64,000 nt of DNA, from assembly GCF_023091745.1 (NCBI RefSeq), contig NC_068912.1, positions 56,226,567-56,290,566 of the forward strand, read 5' to 3'. Both the position numbers and the translations under genes were made by a program. Shown here one piece after another: positions 1-10,977 of the stretch. The notes beneath the pieces were generated by a model. That model did not search any database, was not told the DNA's origin, and was given only the letters and a program-made list of their open reading frames with translations. The stretch is from Budorcas taxicolor (lineage: Eukaryota; Chordata; Mammalia; Artiodactyla; Bovidae). Every line of letters starts with the position of its first letter. Positions within the stretch are counted from its first letter, which is position 1.

Positions 1-20
1 CTTCAACTTTATTTTCCACT

Positions 21-292
21 GGTGCTGCTGCTGCTGCTGCTAAGTCACTTCAGTCGTGTGCAACACCATAGACGGCAGCCCACCAGGCTCCCCCGTCCCT
101 GGGATTCTCCAGGCAAGACCACTGCAGTGGGTTGCCATTTCCCTCTCCAGTGCATGAAAGTGAAAAGTGAAAGGGAAGTCGCTCAGTCATGTGCGACTCT
201 TAGCGACCCCATGGACTGCAGCCCACCAGGCTCCTCCATCCATGGGATTTTCCAGGCAAGAGTACTGGAGTCGGGTGCCATTGCCTTCTCCA
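21..292 (-). mobile_element. Bov-A2 dimeric SINE
   Basis: Two Bov-A units lie in tandem on the reverse strand: each reads (on +) from a cagtcgtgt-type start, through the cccaccaggctc core, to a gggttgcca-type end. The (CTG)n at the left edge is the complement of the (AGC)n tail typical of the family. A perfect 12-bp duplication, ttattttccact, flanks it at 9-20 and 293-304, so the ends are well defined. Non-autonomous; believed to be mobilised by BovB proteins. No coding capacity. Confidence 0.93.
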
Positions 293-304
293 TTATTTTC
301 CACT

Positions 305-1545
305 ACTACCTTTTAATTGAGGTGTGAATTACATACAGGAAAGGATACAGATCCTAAGTGTACAACTCAGTAAATATTTACATATGTATTTGCCTGAGAA
401 ATTATTATTGGAATTGAGTTACAGAACATTATCAGTTCCTCGGAAAGCTCCCTCATTCCCCTCCCAGACTGTTCTCCCCAAAGATTACCACTATTCTGAC
501 CATTATCACTCTAGGTTAGTTTTGCTTCCTCTGAACTTCACAGAAATGATTTATATAGTATGTATTCTGTATCTAGCTTCTTTCACTGAACATTATTCTT
601 TAACTCAACATGAGATATCAGTACAGAGTTGCTTGTTCTTTTTCAACACACGTAATGTTTCATCATGTGAATATTACATAATTTCCTAATTTTTCTTTCA
701 TTAATGGACAAATATTTTTTCACTATTATGAATAAAACTCAAATGAATGTTCTTGTAGATGTCTTTTTGTAAACATGAGCGCTTATTTCTACTGGATATA
801 CTCCAAGTAGTAGACTTTCTGGGTTATAGTGTGTATGAATATTCAGATTCATAGAAACTACAAGTTTTCCAAAGTAATTAAAACAATTTCTATTCCAAAC
901 AGCAAGTAATAAGAAAACTCCATTTACTCTACGTCTTTGTCAACACTTAGCATTGTAAGTCCTTTACATTTTAACCATTTAGTGCATAGTAGTAGCTCAT
1001 TAAATTTTCATTTTGATTTTCCTACTAATTATATTGATGACATTTACATGTACATGTTATCCATTTGAAAATCATTTTTAATGAACTACCTGTTCAAGTT
1101 TTTTGCCCACTTTTTAAGTTGGAAAATTATCTTCTCTTATCATTTATAGAAGCTCTTGATATATTCTAGATGCCCATTCTTAGCCAGATATTTCACATAT
1201 GTTTAAAATATATGTATACATATAAATATAGATATAAAAATATCTTTTCTCAGGCTCATCTTTTTATTTTCTTAATGTTATTTTTGATTGACATAAACAG
1301 TTCAATTTATCAATCTTTTATGATTAGCACTTTTGGTAACCTGGTTAAGAAATTTTTCACTTCCCCAAGATTGTGAAAATATGAAAATATTTTCTCATGG
1401 TTTCTTCTAGAAGTTTTATTGCTTTATAGTTCACTTTCAGACTTATAGTCCATTTTAATTTCTTATGATTGGTGAAATCTCAGTGCTCACTTTTAAATTC
1501 TACTCTAGGAGGATTGATAAACTCATTATTATCTCCTAATTCCTC
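305..1545 (-). mobile_element. Ancient L1M LINE 3' fragment, antisense
   Basis: The plus strand reads as the complement of an old mammalian L1 3' region. In order come the segments that correspond to the prose-like L1M consensus: a block with contacts such as ttctttcactgaacatt, then attatgaataaaa, then ttttgcccactttttaa, then gaagctcttgatatattcta, and lastly ttcttctagaagttttat. Many indels and substitutions put it in the L1M age class. Open frames here (for example 324-689) are accidental and lie on the opposite strand. The subfamily cannot be fixed without a library alignment. Confidence 0.75.
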
Positions 1546-1639
1546 CTTTTAAAAATATACTGGATAATTCTGTTTCTGCCTAAATTTCTGTGGTCTCCTA
1601 TTTCTGTCCTTGACTCTGATCCCATCTTTGCTCTTACCT

Positions 1640-1790
1640 CCTAAGTGAGAAGTACACTTAGCTTTGATGTTTTACACTGTTAGCTACTTTTGTTCATGGG
1701 TAACCTTGTTCCAACTAGATTGCATGCTTCTTGAGGGTAGAAGTTACCCATAAATGTTGCCCTGCATATCATAGCTTTTCCACAGATATG
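1640..1790 (+). mobile_element. Possible L2 LINE 3' fragment
   Basis: The run from an actagattgcatgcttcttg-like segment followed by agggtag resembles the L2 3' end, where a conserved tract reads roughly as turned into an actgtaagctcc-ttgagggcag pattern. It is short and heavily diverged, so this is a weak call. Confidence 0.35.
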
Positions 1791-3337
1791 ATATGGCAGC
1801 TGATTAACCTATGCACTTTGAGAGCATCAGAGCCTCTGCTGAAAATAGTTTGCTCCATGGTCATTTCTATGACTGGCGTGGCTGTCATGCTGATAAATGT
1901 GTGAAGTTCAATGGAATACTTTTGAATATCATTAAGGTGGTATTGCCAGACCTTTCAAGGAGTATTTTCCAGGTTTATATCCATAGCCTTGTAGATATTC
2001 ACTTCGGTCTTTCCAGGTTACACAATTTTGCTTATATGTTAATATCCCTCAGTTTTCATAAATGGCTTGATTTATGAAGCTTAATTTTGCTTAATTTTAT
2101 TCCATCATTATAGAATTTCTACCTATAGAAATAACAGGTAGATTTTCTGATGTAGCTACTTAAAAAAAAGTAAAAACCAGAATTTGAAGCAACTATCAAA
2201 CATTCAAAATCTTCTCCACACTCCATTTCCCACTCCTCAGGGTGAGAAAAAAATCAGTGGGTCTAAATTTGTCATCTATCCTGTGTCTGTCATCTAGATC
2301 TGCTGTTTTCCAACTATGTCAGTGTACCTGTTCAAAATTATTTTTTCCTGCTTTTTGACTATAACAGAGGTGTCTGTATTTTTTTCGTGCCCCTCCCTTT
2401 AAAAGAGTTTAAAAACAGAGTATTATCTCACTGATTTGGAGTCATAGTTAGTGGCCTTGCTTGTTTTGCTTCCCACAAGGGACACAAATGCCTTTCCTTA
2501 ACTTAGCTACTTTATTCAGCTTATTCATTCTGGTTTTTGTCATAATTATCATTTCCTCTAAAAAAAAAAAAGAATAGGTATTATGAGAAATTTCTCTAGG
2601 GCTCCCTCCCAATTTCCTCGCTGCCATTACAGAGCCTCCCATCAGTCCTGATCAGGCACATTGGATATTCTTACTCTTTGCGTTCTTCTTTTCTCAGAGC
2701 AATTGTAATCTGCTTTAATTATGGTGGATACTCCAGCAGCCTGCCCTTCTCCTGGGTTTTAGTATTCCCTCCTTCAATACCATACTCACTAGATTTTTTT
2801 TTTAATTCTCCCAAATTAGCTCTCTTGAATTCTAATGCCCTGATAGAACTGCTTGCATCCTGGTTATGAGTAAGGTCCCATCAGGTTTCAGAAATGCCGA
2901 CGAAAGCAAAGCTTCCTTGCATTTCTGCATGCCTCTGATTGCTTGCCTTCATTTTTCAGACTCCTTTCAGGCCTCCGGCTTTGCCCTTTTACTCTGCTTA
3001 AACTGCTGTGGCAGACCTTAAGGGGGAAAATGTTGTTTTAGATGCCTGATAATATGATATGACTTTTGACCCTCTTGTCTTTGAAAAAAAAAAACTCTCC
3101 AGTAAAAGATACTTCTAAATAACTATTTATCTTTCAATATAATTTTTAAAAATTTTATTCCATACACTCTATATTTTAACCGAATTCTCCAATTCAACCA
3201 ATTCCTCAGTTAGTTGATACTAAACACGTGGTCAGTGCTGTCCTCTTCCAAGCTTTCCCTCTGCTGTCCAGGAAAGTGCCAAGGCCAACAGCACACATCT
3301 AGCTCACTCTGCCATTCTCCACCAGTGGCTGTGTTGT

Positions 3338-3384
3338 GCACACACACACACACACACGCACACACACACATACACACACACACA
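3338..3384. repeat. (CA)n microsatellite, interrupted
   Basis: About 23 CA dinucleotides, interrupted by one CG and one TA step. Likely length-polymorphic. The short open frames on both strands here are simple-sequence artefacts. Confidence 0.95.
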
Positions 3385-4854
3385 TCAGTGATTAGCACTT
3401 CTTTCCCACAAAAATGTTGGCTTTAATCATCTCAATACAACCAAACAAGAAACATTTATACTCATTTTTATGAGGGTGGAGATTTCATAGACTCCATGTT
3501 TATCTCTGAGAAGACAGGCTTAGGACATCTGCCCTTGGGGGAGGGAGATACACCCATTACCTCATGCTCATGGTAAATTCATAGTTGACTCCCAGTCCCC
3601 ACCGCTACCCTAGAACCACTGCCTCCAGTTCTTATTTCTGAATCATTGAGAATGCATTTACTTATAGTTAAAGAAAACACACTTGAGTTGATTTAAGCAA
3701 AACGGAGGGATTTATCACCTTCTAAAAATGAAAAATCCGGAAACATGCAAGGATCAAGTAAGGCTCTATCCAGTCACTTAGCACCGTCACCAAACGCCTG
3801 TATTTTCTTGCAATCTATTCTACCTTCTGTGATGCCATCTCACCTTAAAGATGGCTTCTCCTGTGGTGTTGAAACTATATCAGTAATCTCCTTGCCTACT
3901 CATGTTCTCCTTCTGATCTAAGAAAGGAAAGAGCATTATTTCAATATTCTTAGTAAGCCCTGCTATTCCTTTAGTTAACCCAACTTTGGTCCCATGCACC
4001 CTCTAAAATCACTGAGACTAGCCAAGAGAATGCATTCACAGGCTTGGCCTGGGTCACATGCTATAACCCTGAAGTCAGAAAAAAAAAGTCTATTCCCTAA
4101 GAAGCAAGTGTTCTACCAAAAGGAAGTTATAGCTGCTAGGGAGGGAGAGGGTGCTTTCAGGAAACAACACAAAACTTGAACTCCATAAAAGCTCTATCCT
4201 AAAACATGCTGGGTTTACACAGTCTACACTGCAACTCCATTGTAATAAAAACAGGAAAAACCCTTCCATTTGAAAAGAGCAAACATACACACGAACAGGG
4301 CAAAAGATATCTTCTGGCTTCTAATAGGAAGTAGTTTGGTTCTGTGGGAAAGTGACTTCTGTGGGAAGTCTTTCCATTTTTATATTTCTCCAAGATTGAA
4401 AAGAAGATTTGTTCTAGAGACAAATGCAGGTGAAACTAAAAGTTGTCCAATGGTAACCCTATTTAGTCTGATTTTTAAAAATAACAAGAGAATACATTTC
4501 ACAAGGAGAAAACATTTCTATATATTTCAATCAGATCAAAATGGGGCAAATGCTTTTATGCTGCAATGAATAAACATTTTTCTTTTGGGGATAATACATT
4601 TACTTAGTGCATAGCATTCAAGGGGTTAAGAAGCAGGACCCAACCTGCTTGGCTTTTGCCTTAGATTGTTAGCTCTTTGAAGTCCAGTAACACCAGATGG
4701 ATCCTCAGGGATCCCTGCCAAATAAGAATGAGAAAACTCAGGTGAGAACAAGGGTCTGAGAGGTGAGCTGTAACATGTGTCACTCTTTCCTCCCCTGGGA
4801 TGATTGTTGGGGAAATAGATACAACATGTAGCCCTAGGCAGTCTATAAAAGAGC

Positions 4855-4975
4855 AATTTCTTTTCTTTCTCTCTCTCTCTTCCTTCCTTTCTTCCCCGCT
4901 CCCTTCCTTCCTCCATCCTTACTTTCCTTCCTTCCTTCTTTCCTTTAATTGAAAAAGTGTTCATTTTTTTCTTTC
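4855..4975. repeat. Polypyrimidine (CT/CTTT/CCTT) tract
   Basis: About 120 bases almost wholly C and T on the plus strand, with irregular CTCT, CTTTCC and TTCC periods. It produces a basic, E/K/R-rich open frame on the minus strand (4626-4985) that is a composition artefact. Confidence 0.85.
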
Positions 4976-5094
4976 CTTTCCACATCTTTCTATCTTACCT
5001 GAGATGTTTCAAATCCAGCCAGAGGATATGATTGTCTAAGGTCCATCCTAAGATGAGCTGGGCTCAACAGGGGAGTGGGACGACTCAGAGACAC

Positions 5095-5182
5095 TTTCTA
5101 GAGTCAACTGAATTTCAGAGAAGCAAAGCAACTTACCTGGGTCACTCAGCTAGAAAGCTGGCTCTTCAAACTCTGAACCAGT
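5095..5182 (-). mobile_element. MIR SINE core fragment
   Basis: Antisense MIR core: a cagagaagcaaagcaactta-like run, then gggtcactcagctag, matching the family pattern of gaggttaagtaacttgccc then ggtcacacagctag. A CAG/GTAAGT-type donor on the minus strand at about 5135 falls inside it and is repeat-derived. Confidence 0.6.
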
Positions 5183-5576
5183 TCAAGGGGCAATACCTGT
5201 GATTTATCATTGGCATCTCAGTGCTTGCTGAAACTGAAGAGACAGATGAAGTAAACAAACAAACAAAACCCACAGCTTTCCAGAGCCTACCACATAGATT
5301 CTCTAGGAATGATACTAATTTTTCTGAGTGCTTTCACAATTATTCAAAATGTCATGTATATCTCTTTTTTTTTCTAGTTCAGTGTCCAGGATTGACTATA
5401 AAGCTTACAAGAAGTCATTTTGTATATATGCCCAGATTCCAGGTAGGAACTGGGGAAACAAACACTCTTTGGTTTTATGACTTCTCCAAAATGTCTCGCT
5501 GAAAAATGTTAATACCAAATCTTCAACATTTCCTAGAAGCTGTTATGGGAATTTTCCCCATCCATCAGACTATGTT
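5183..5576. other. Unassigned DNA with one exon-like segment
   Basis: The segment 5378-5442 is preceded by a T-rich tract ending in ctag and followed by gtagga, and one frame is open. I see nothing else to support an exon, so it is recorded only as a curiosity. The rest is unassigned. Confidence 0.4.
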
Positions 5577-6053
5577 GTTGTTCAGTCCCTAAGTCATATC
5601 TGACTCTTTGTGGCCCCATGGACTGCAGCACACCTTCACTATCTCCCAGAGTTTGCTCAGAATCATGTCCATTCAGTCAAGAATGGGATCCAATGATCTC
5701 ATCCTCTGTTGCCTGCTTCTCCTCCAGCCCTCAGTCTTTCCCAGCATCAGGGTCTTTTCCAGTGAGTCAGCTCTTTCATCAGGTGGCCAAACTATTGGAG
5801 TTTCAGCTTCAGCACTAGTTCTTCCAATGAATACTCAGTATTGATTTCCTTTAGGATTGACTGGTTTGATTTCCTTGCAGTCCAAGGGACTCTCAAGAAT
5901 CTTCTCTAGCACCACAATTCAAAAGCATCCATTCTCAGTCTTCTTTATAGTCCAACTCTCACGTCCGTGCATGACTAATGGGAAAACCATAGCTTTGACT
6001 ATACAGACCTTTGTCAGCAAAGTGATATCACTGCTTTTTAACATGTTGTCTAG

Positions 6054-6262
6054 GCTTCCCTGGTAGCTCAGCTGGTAAAGAATCCACCGGCAATGCAGGA
6101 GACCCTGGTTTGATTCCTGGGTCAGGAAGATCCCCTGGAGAAGGGAACAGCTACCCATTCCAGCATTCTGGCCTGGAGTATTCCATGAACTGTGTAGTCC
6201 ATGGGGTCTCAAAGAGTCAGACAGGAATGAGCGACTTTCACTTTCACTTTCATGAAAGTGAA
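6054..6262 (+). mobile_element. Bov-tA SINE inserted in BovB
   Basis: Starts with gcttccctggtagctcag (tRNA-like head with A box tagctcagctgg), has a degenerate B box ggtttgattcc, continues through the Bov-A body, and ends in a (ttcac)n-type tail. It interrupts the reverse-strand BovB between the blocks that read ttgtctag and ggtttgtcat. No unambiguous target duplication is visible. Confidence 0.88.
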
Positions 6263-6627
6263 GGGAGTGAAGTTTGTCACCATGAGAGGTTTGTCATGGC
6301 TTTCCTTCCAAAGAGCACGCATCTTTTAATTTCATGCCTGCAGTCACCATCTGCAGTGATTTTGGAGCCCAAGAAAATAAAATCTGTCACTATTTCCAAT
6401 TTTTCCCTATCCATCTATTTGCAGTGAAGTGATGGGATGATGCCTTGATCTTAGTTTTTTGAATGTTGATTTTTAAGCCAGCTTTTTTAGTCTCCTTTTT
6501 CACCTTCATCAAGAGGCTCTTTAGTTCCTCTTCACTTTCTGCCATTAGAGTGGTATCATCTGCATATCTGAGGTTGTTGATATCTCTCCTGGTAACTTGA
6601 TTCCAGCTTGTGAGTCATCAGCCCAAC

Positions 6628-6670
6628 AGTTCAGTCACTCTGTGGTGTCCAACTCTTTGCGGCCCCATGG
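6628..6670. other. Extra BovB/Bov-A 3'-tip-like segment inside BovB
   Basis: Within the reverse-strand BovB, about 43 bases beginning agttcagtcactc and ending gccccatgg replace roughly a dozen bases of the expected element. The block matches the 3' terminus shared by BovB and Bov-A (gttcagtcgctcag, then tgcgaccccatgg), which does not belong at this internal place. It may be a very short truncated insertion or a template-switch product. Confidence 0.55.
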
Positions 6671-7069
6671 AAGTACTCAGCATAGATGTTAAATAAGCAG
6701 GGTGACAATATACAGCCTTGACATACCCCTTTCTCAATTTTGAACAAGTCCATTGTTCCATGTCCATTCCTAATTGTTGCTTCTTGTCCTGCATACAGGT
6801 TTCTGAAGAGGTAGGTCAGGTGGTCTGGTATTGCCATCTCTTTCAGAATTTTCCACAGTTTATTGTGATCCACACAGTCAAAGGCTTTGGCATAGTCAAT
6901 AAAGCCGAAATAGATGTTTTTCTGGAATTCTCTTGCTTTTTCCATGATCCAGTGAATGTTGGCAATTTGATCTCTGGTTCCTCTGCCTTTTCTAAAACCA
7001 ACTTGAACATCTAGAAGTTCACAGTTCACGTATTGTTGAAGCCTGGCTTGGAGAATTTTGAGCATTACT

Positions 7070-7083
7070 TTACTAGTGTGTGA
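7070..7083. repeat. Left target-site duplication of nested BovB
   Basis: Reads ttactagtgtgtga. The right copy at 9476-9489 reads ttactagcgtgtga: 13 of 14 bases match, and the one difference is a CpG to TpG change. Together they bracket the nested BovB, and they mark the point where the host BovB was cut. Confidence 0.88.
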
Positions 7084-9475
7084 AGCTCTTACCTGTACAG
7101 TTCTCCTGTGTAGTCTTGCCACCTCTTCTTAATATCTTCTGCTTCTGTTAGGTCCATACCATTTCTGTCCTTTATCGAGCCCATCTTTGCATGAAATGTT
7201 CCCTTGATATCTCTAATTTTCTTGAAGAGAACTCCAGTCTTTCCCATTCTGTTGTTTTCCTCTATTTCTTTGCATTGATCGCTGAAGAAGGCTTTCTTAT
7301 CTCTCCTTGCTATTCTTTGGAACTCTGCATTCAAATGCTTAATCTTTCCTTTTCTCCTTTGCTTTTTTATTCTCTTCTTTTCAAAGCTATTTGTAAGGCC
7401 TCCTCAGTCAGCCATTTTGCTTTTTTGCATTTCTTTTCCATGGGGATGGTCTTGATCCCTGTCTCCTGTACAATGTCACGAACCTCCATCCATAGTTCAT
7501 CAGGCACTCTGTCTATCAGATCTAGTCCCTTAAATATATTTCTCACTTCCACTGTGTAAGGGATTTGATTCAGGTCATACCTGAATGGTCTAGTGGTTTT
7601 CCCTACTTTCTTCAATCTAAGTCTGACTTTGGCAATAAGGAGTTCATGATCTGAGCCACAGTCAGCTCCTGGTCTTATTTTTGCTGACTGTATAGAGCGT
7701 CTCCATCTTTGGCTGCAAAGAATATAATCAATCTGATGTCTGTGTTGACCATCTGGTGATGTCCATGTGTAGTCTTCTCTTGTGTTGTTGGAAGAGGGTG
7801 TTTGCTATGACCAGTGTGATCTCTTGGCAAAATTCTATTAGCCTTTGCCCTGCTTCATTCCATACTCCAAGGCCAAATTTGCCTGTTATTCCAGGTGTTT
7901 ATTGACTTCCTACTTTTGCATTCCAGTGTGATCACTCACCTAGAGCCAGACATCCTGGAATGTGAAGTCAAGTAAGCCTTACAAAGCATCACTATGAACA
8001 AAGCTAGTGGAGGTGATGAGTTATACCTCAATTCCAGATGAGCTATTTCAAATCCTAAAAGATGATGCTGTGAAAGTGCTGCACTTAATATGCCAGCAAA
8101 TTTGGAAAACTCAGCAGTGGCCACAGGACTTGAAAGGACAGTTTTCTTTCCAATACCAAAGAAAGGCAATGCCAAAGAATGCTCAAACTACCGCACAATT
8201 GCACTCATCTCACACGCTAGCAAAGTAATGCTCAAAATTCTCCAAGCCAGGCTTCAGCAATATATGAACCGTGAAATTCCAGATGTTCAAGCTGGTTTTA
8301 GAAAAGGCAGAGGAACCAGATATCAAATTGCCAACATCCGCTGGATCATCGAAAAAGCAAGTGTTCCAGAAAAACATCTATTTCTGCTTTATTGACTATG
8401 CCAAAGCCTTTGACTGTGTGGATCACAATAAGCTGTGGAAAATTCTTCAAGAGCTGGGAATACCAGACCACCTGACCTGCCTCTTGAGAAACTAGTATGC
8501 AGGTCAGGAAGCAACAGTTAGAACTGGACACAGAGCAACAGACTGGTTCCAAACAGGAAAAGGAGTATGTCAAGGCTGTATATTGTCACCCTGCTTATTT
8601 AACTTCTATGCAGAGTCCATCATGAGAAATGCTGGGCTGGAAGAAGCACAAGCTGGAATCAAGATTGCCGGGAGAAATATGAATAACCTCAGATATGCAG
8701 ATGACACCACCCTTATGGCAGAAAGTGAAGAGGAACTAAAAAGCCTCTTGATGAAAGTGAAAGAGGAGAGTGACAAAGTTGGCTTAAAGCTCAACATTCA
8801 GAAAACCATGATCATGGCATTTGGTACCATCACTTCATGGGAAATAGATGGGGAAACTGGAAACAGTGTCAGACTTTATTTTTGGGGCTCCAAAATCACT
8901 CCAGATGGAGACTGCAGCCGTGAAATTAAAAGACGCTTACTCCTTGGAAGAATAGTTATGACTAACCTAGGTAGCATATTAAAAAGCAGAAATATTACTT
9001 TGCCAACAAAAGTCCGTCTAGTGAAGGCTATGGTTTTTCCAGTGGTCATGTATGGATGTGAGAGTTGGACTGTGAAGAAGGCTGAGCACTGAAGAATTGA
9101 TGCTTTTGAACTGTGGTGTTGGAGAAGACTCTTGAGAGTCCCTTGGACTGCAAGGAAATCCAACCAGTCTATCCTAAAGGAGACCAGTCCTGGGTGTTCA
9201 TTGGAAGGACTGATGCTGAAGCTGAAACTCTAATACTTTGGCCACCTCATGCGAAGAGTTGACTCATTGGAAAAGACCCTGATGCTGGGAGGGATTGAGG
9301 GCAGGAGGAGAAGGGAACAACAGAGGATGAGATGGCTGGATGGCATCACTGACTCGTTGGACATGAGTTTGAGTGAACTCCGGGAGTTGGTGATGGACAG
9401 GGAGGCCTGGCGTGCTGCAATTCATGGGGTCGCAAAGAGTTGGACACGACTGAGTGACTGAACTGTACTGTACCG
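7084..9475 (+). mobile_element. BovB LINE with inverted 5' segment, nested in another BovB
   Basis: The insertion has two parts. 7927-9475 is plus-strand BovB from the reverse transcriptase fingers to the 3' end (ctgaactgtactgtacc tail). 7084-7926 is the adjoining upstream part of the same element on the opposite strand; it codes on minus for the linker, with a KKVGKTTRPFRYDLNQIPY run at about 7560-7615. The two parts abut at 7926/7927, and about 35-40 bases of the expected internal sequence are missing. A 14-bp duplication flanks the whole unit. This is the layout expected from twin priming during target-primed reverse transcription: inverted 5' part, small internal loss, sense 3' part, tail, duplication. 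Coding frames are broken (stops at 8494 and 9092, for example). Confidence 0.88.
8583..9092 (+). pseudogene. BovB reverse transcriptase remnant (palm to thumb)
   Basis: An open stretch of 169 codons from the nested BovB. It starts at the SPCLFN block just after the QGCI motif and keeps the catalytic LRYADDTTLMAES motif C near codons 38-50. It runs on through the KVGLKLNIQKT block and stops in the CESWTVKKAEH region, where the next codon is a stop. Upstream pieces at 8007-8495 carry the PKKGNAKECSNYR and FIDYAKAFDCVDH motif A blocks in other frames. The start codon shown is only the first ATG in the open stretch, not a natural start. Part of a dead element. Confidence 0.85.
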
Positions 9476-9489
9476 TTACTAGCGTGTGA
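9476..9489. repeat. Right target-site duplication of nested BovB
   Basis: Reads ttactagcgtgtga and continues directly into the rest of the host BovB (gatgagtgcaattgtgcgg). Confidence 0.88.
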
Positions 9490-10780
9490 GATGAGTGCAA
9501 TTGTGCGGTAGTTTGAGCATCCTTTGGCATTGCCTTTCTTTGGGGTTGGAATGAAAACTGACATTTCTAATCCTGTGGCCACTGCTGAATTTTCCAAATT
9601 TGCTGGCATATTGAGTGCAGCACTTTCACAGCATCATGTTTTATGATTTGAAATAGTTCAGCAGGAATTCCATCACCTCCATGAGCTTCATTCATAATAA
9701 TGCTTCCTAAGGCCCACCTGACTTTGCACTCTTGGATGTCTGGTTCTAGGTGAGTGATCACATCATCATGGTCATCTGGGTCTTTAAAGACCTTTTTTGC
9801 ATAGTTCTGTTTATTCTTGCTACCTCTTCTTAATCTCTTCTCCTTCTATTAAGTCCTTGCCATTTCTGTTGTTTATTGTGCCTATCTTTTGAATGAAATG
9901 TTCCCTTGGTATCTCTAGTTTTCTTGAAGAGATCTAGTCTTTCCCATTCTATTTTTTCCCTCCATTTCTTTGCATTTTTCTCTTAGGAAGCCTTCTTATC
10001 TCTCCTATTCTCTGGAACTCTGCATTCAGATTGGTATATCTTTCCCTTTCTCCTTTGCCTTTTGCTTTTCGTCTTTTCTCAGCTATTTGTAAGGCCTCCT
10101 CAGACAACCACTTTGCCTTCTTGCATTTTTTTTTCCCTTGGGGAAAGTTTTGGTCACTATTTCCTATATAGTGTGACAAACCTCAGTCCATAGTTCTTCA
10201 GGCACTCTGTCTACCAGATTTAATCCTTTGAATCTCTTTGTCACCTCCACTGTATAATTATAAGAGAGTTGATTTAGGTCATACCTGAATGATCTAGTGG
10301 TTTTCCCTACTTTTTTCATTTAGGCCTAAATTTTGCAATGAGGAACTCATGATATGAGCCACAGTCAGTTCCAGGTCTTTTTTTTGCTGACTCTATAGTT
10401 TTTCTATCTTCTGCTCCAAAGAATATAATCAATCTGATTTTGGTATTGACCATCTGGTGATGTCCATGTGTAGAGTCATCTCTTCTGTTGTTGGAAGAGT
10501 GTATTTGCTTTGACCAGTGGGTTCTCTTGGCAAAACCCTTGTTACCCTTTGCCCTGTTTCATTTTTCTACTCCAAGGCCAAAAACTTGCCTGTTACTCCA
10601 GGTATCTCTTGACTTCCTACTTTTGCATTCCAGTCCCCTATGATGGAAAAGATATTTTTTGGTGGTGGTGGTTTCCTTCTTTTTATAAGGTCTTGTAGGT
10701 CTTCATAGAACCATTCAACTTCAGTTTCTTGAGCATTAGTGGTTGGGACATATATTTGGATTACTGTGATGTTGAATGAT

Positions 10781-10826
10781 TTGGAAATGAACCAAGACCA
10801 CTCTTGGAAATGAAACAAGACCACTC
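10781..10826. repeat. 23-bp tandem duplication inside BovB
   Basis: Two adjacent 23-bp units (10781-10803 and 10804-10826) begin ttggaaatgaa and end agaccactc, with one mismatch between them. Undamaged BovB has one. The length is not a multiple of three, so it shifts the endonuclease frame. Confidence 0.9.
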
Positions 10827-10977
10827 TGTCATTTTTGAGGTTACACCCAAGTACTGCATTTCAGACTCTTTTGTTGACTATGAGGGCTACTCCATTTCTT
10901 CTGAAGACTTCTTGCCTACAGTAGTAGATATAATGGTCACTGGAATAAAATTCACCCATTCCTATCCATTTTAAAGC

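Larger units (their letters stand above)
1546..5094. other. Unassigned AT-rich DNA with simple repeats
   Basis: No gene recognised. The stretch holds a possible L2 fragment, one (CA)n microsatellite and one polypyrimidine tract, listed separately. The remaining sequence, including about 3640-4300, looks like decayed interspersed repeat that I cannot assign. The short open frames have no recognisable protein similarity. Confidence 0.6.
5577..10977 (-). mobile_element. BovB (RTE) LINE, 5'-truncated host copy split by later insertions
   Basis: Reverse-strand BovB whose 3' end is at about 5577 and whose truncated 5' end is near 10977. It is cut by a Bov-tA SINE (6054-6262) and by a complete second BovB (7084-9475). 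Removing the latter rejoins the coding strand cleanly at the site ttactagcgtgtga. The outer part (about 9490-10977) encodes remnants of the APE-like endonuclease, including a GDWNAKVGSQE-like run, and of the linker. The inner part (5577-7069) encodes the reverse transcriptase, with an FIDYAKAFDCVDH motif A on the minus strand near 6880, and the C-terminal region. Multiple frameshifts and stops: not functional. No outer target duplication was recognised, so the element may be old or its edges eroded. Confidence 0.9.

Noticed and set aside
4665..4740. Exon-like segment between ttgccttag and gtgagaac with one open frame
   Set aside because: Only 25 codons, a weak acceptor tract, and no supporting neighbour. 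Such coincidences are common in 64 kb.
4626..4985. 119-codon minus-strand frame rich in E, K, R and G
   Set aside because: Produced by the polypyrimidine tract; composition artefact.
5120..5140. Perfect CAG/GTAAGT donor on the minus strand
   Set aside because: It lies in an antisense MIR core and arises from the repeat consensus.
5378..5442. 65-base open segment with T-rich acceptor and gtagga donor
   Set aside because: The donor is weak (gtagga) and there is no other evidence. Kept only as a note in the feature list.
6060..6110. tRNA-like A and B boxes in many SINEs considered as tRNA genes
   Set aside because: No cloverleaf with paired acceptor stem; these are the promoter heads of Bov-tA SINEs.
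6110..6427. 105-codon frame joining SINE and BovB antisense
   Set aside because: Spans the Bov-tA/BovB border and reads BovB on the wrong strand.
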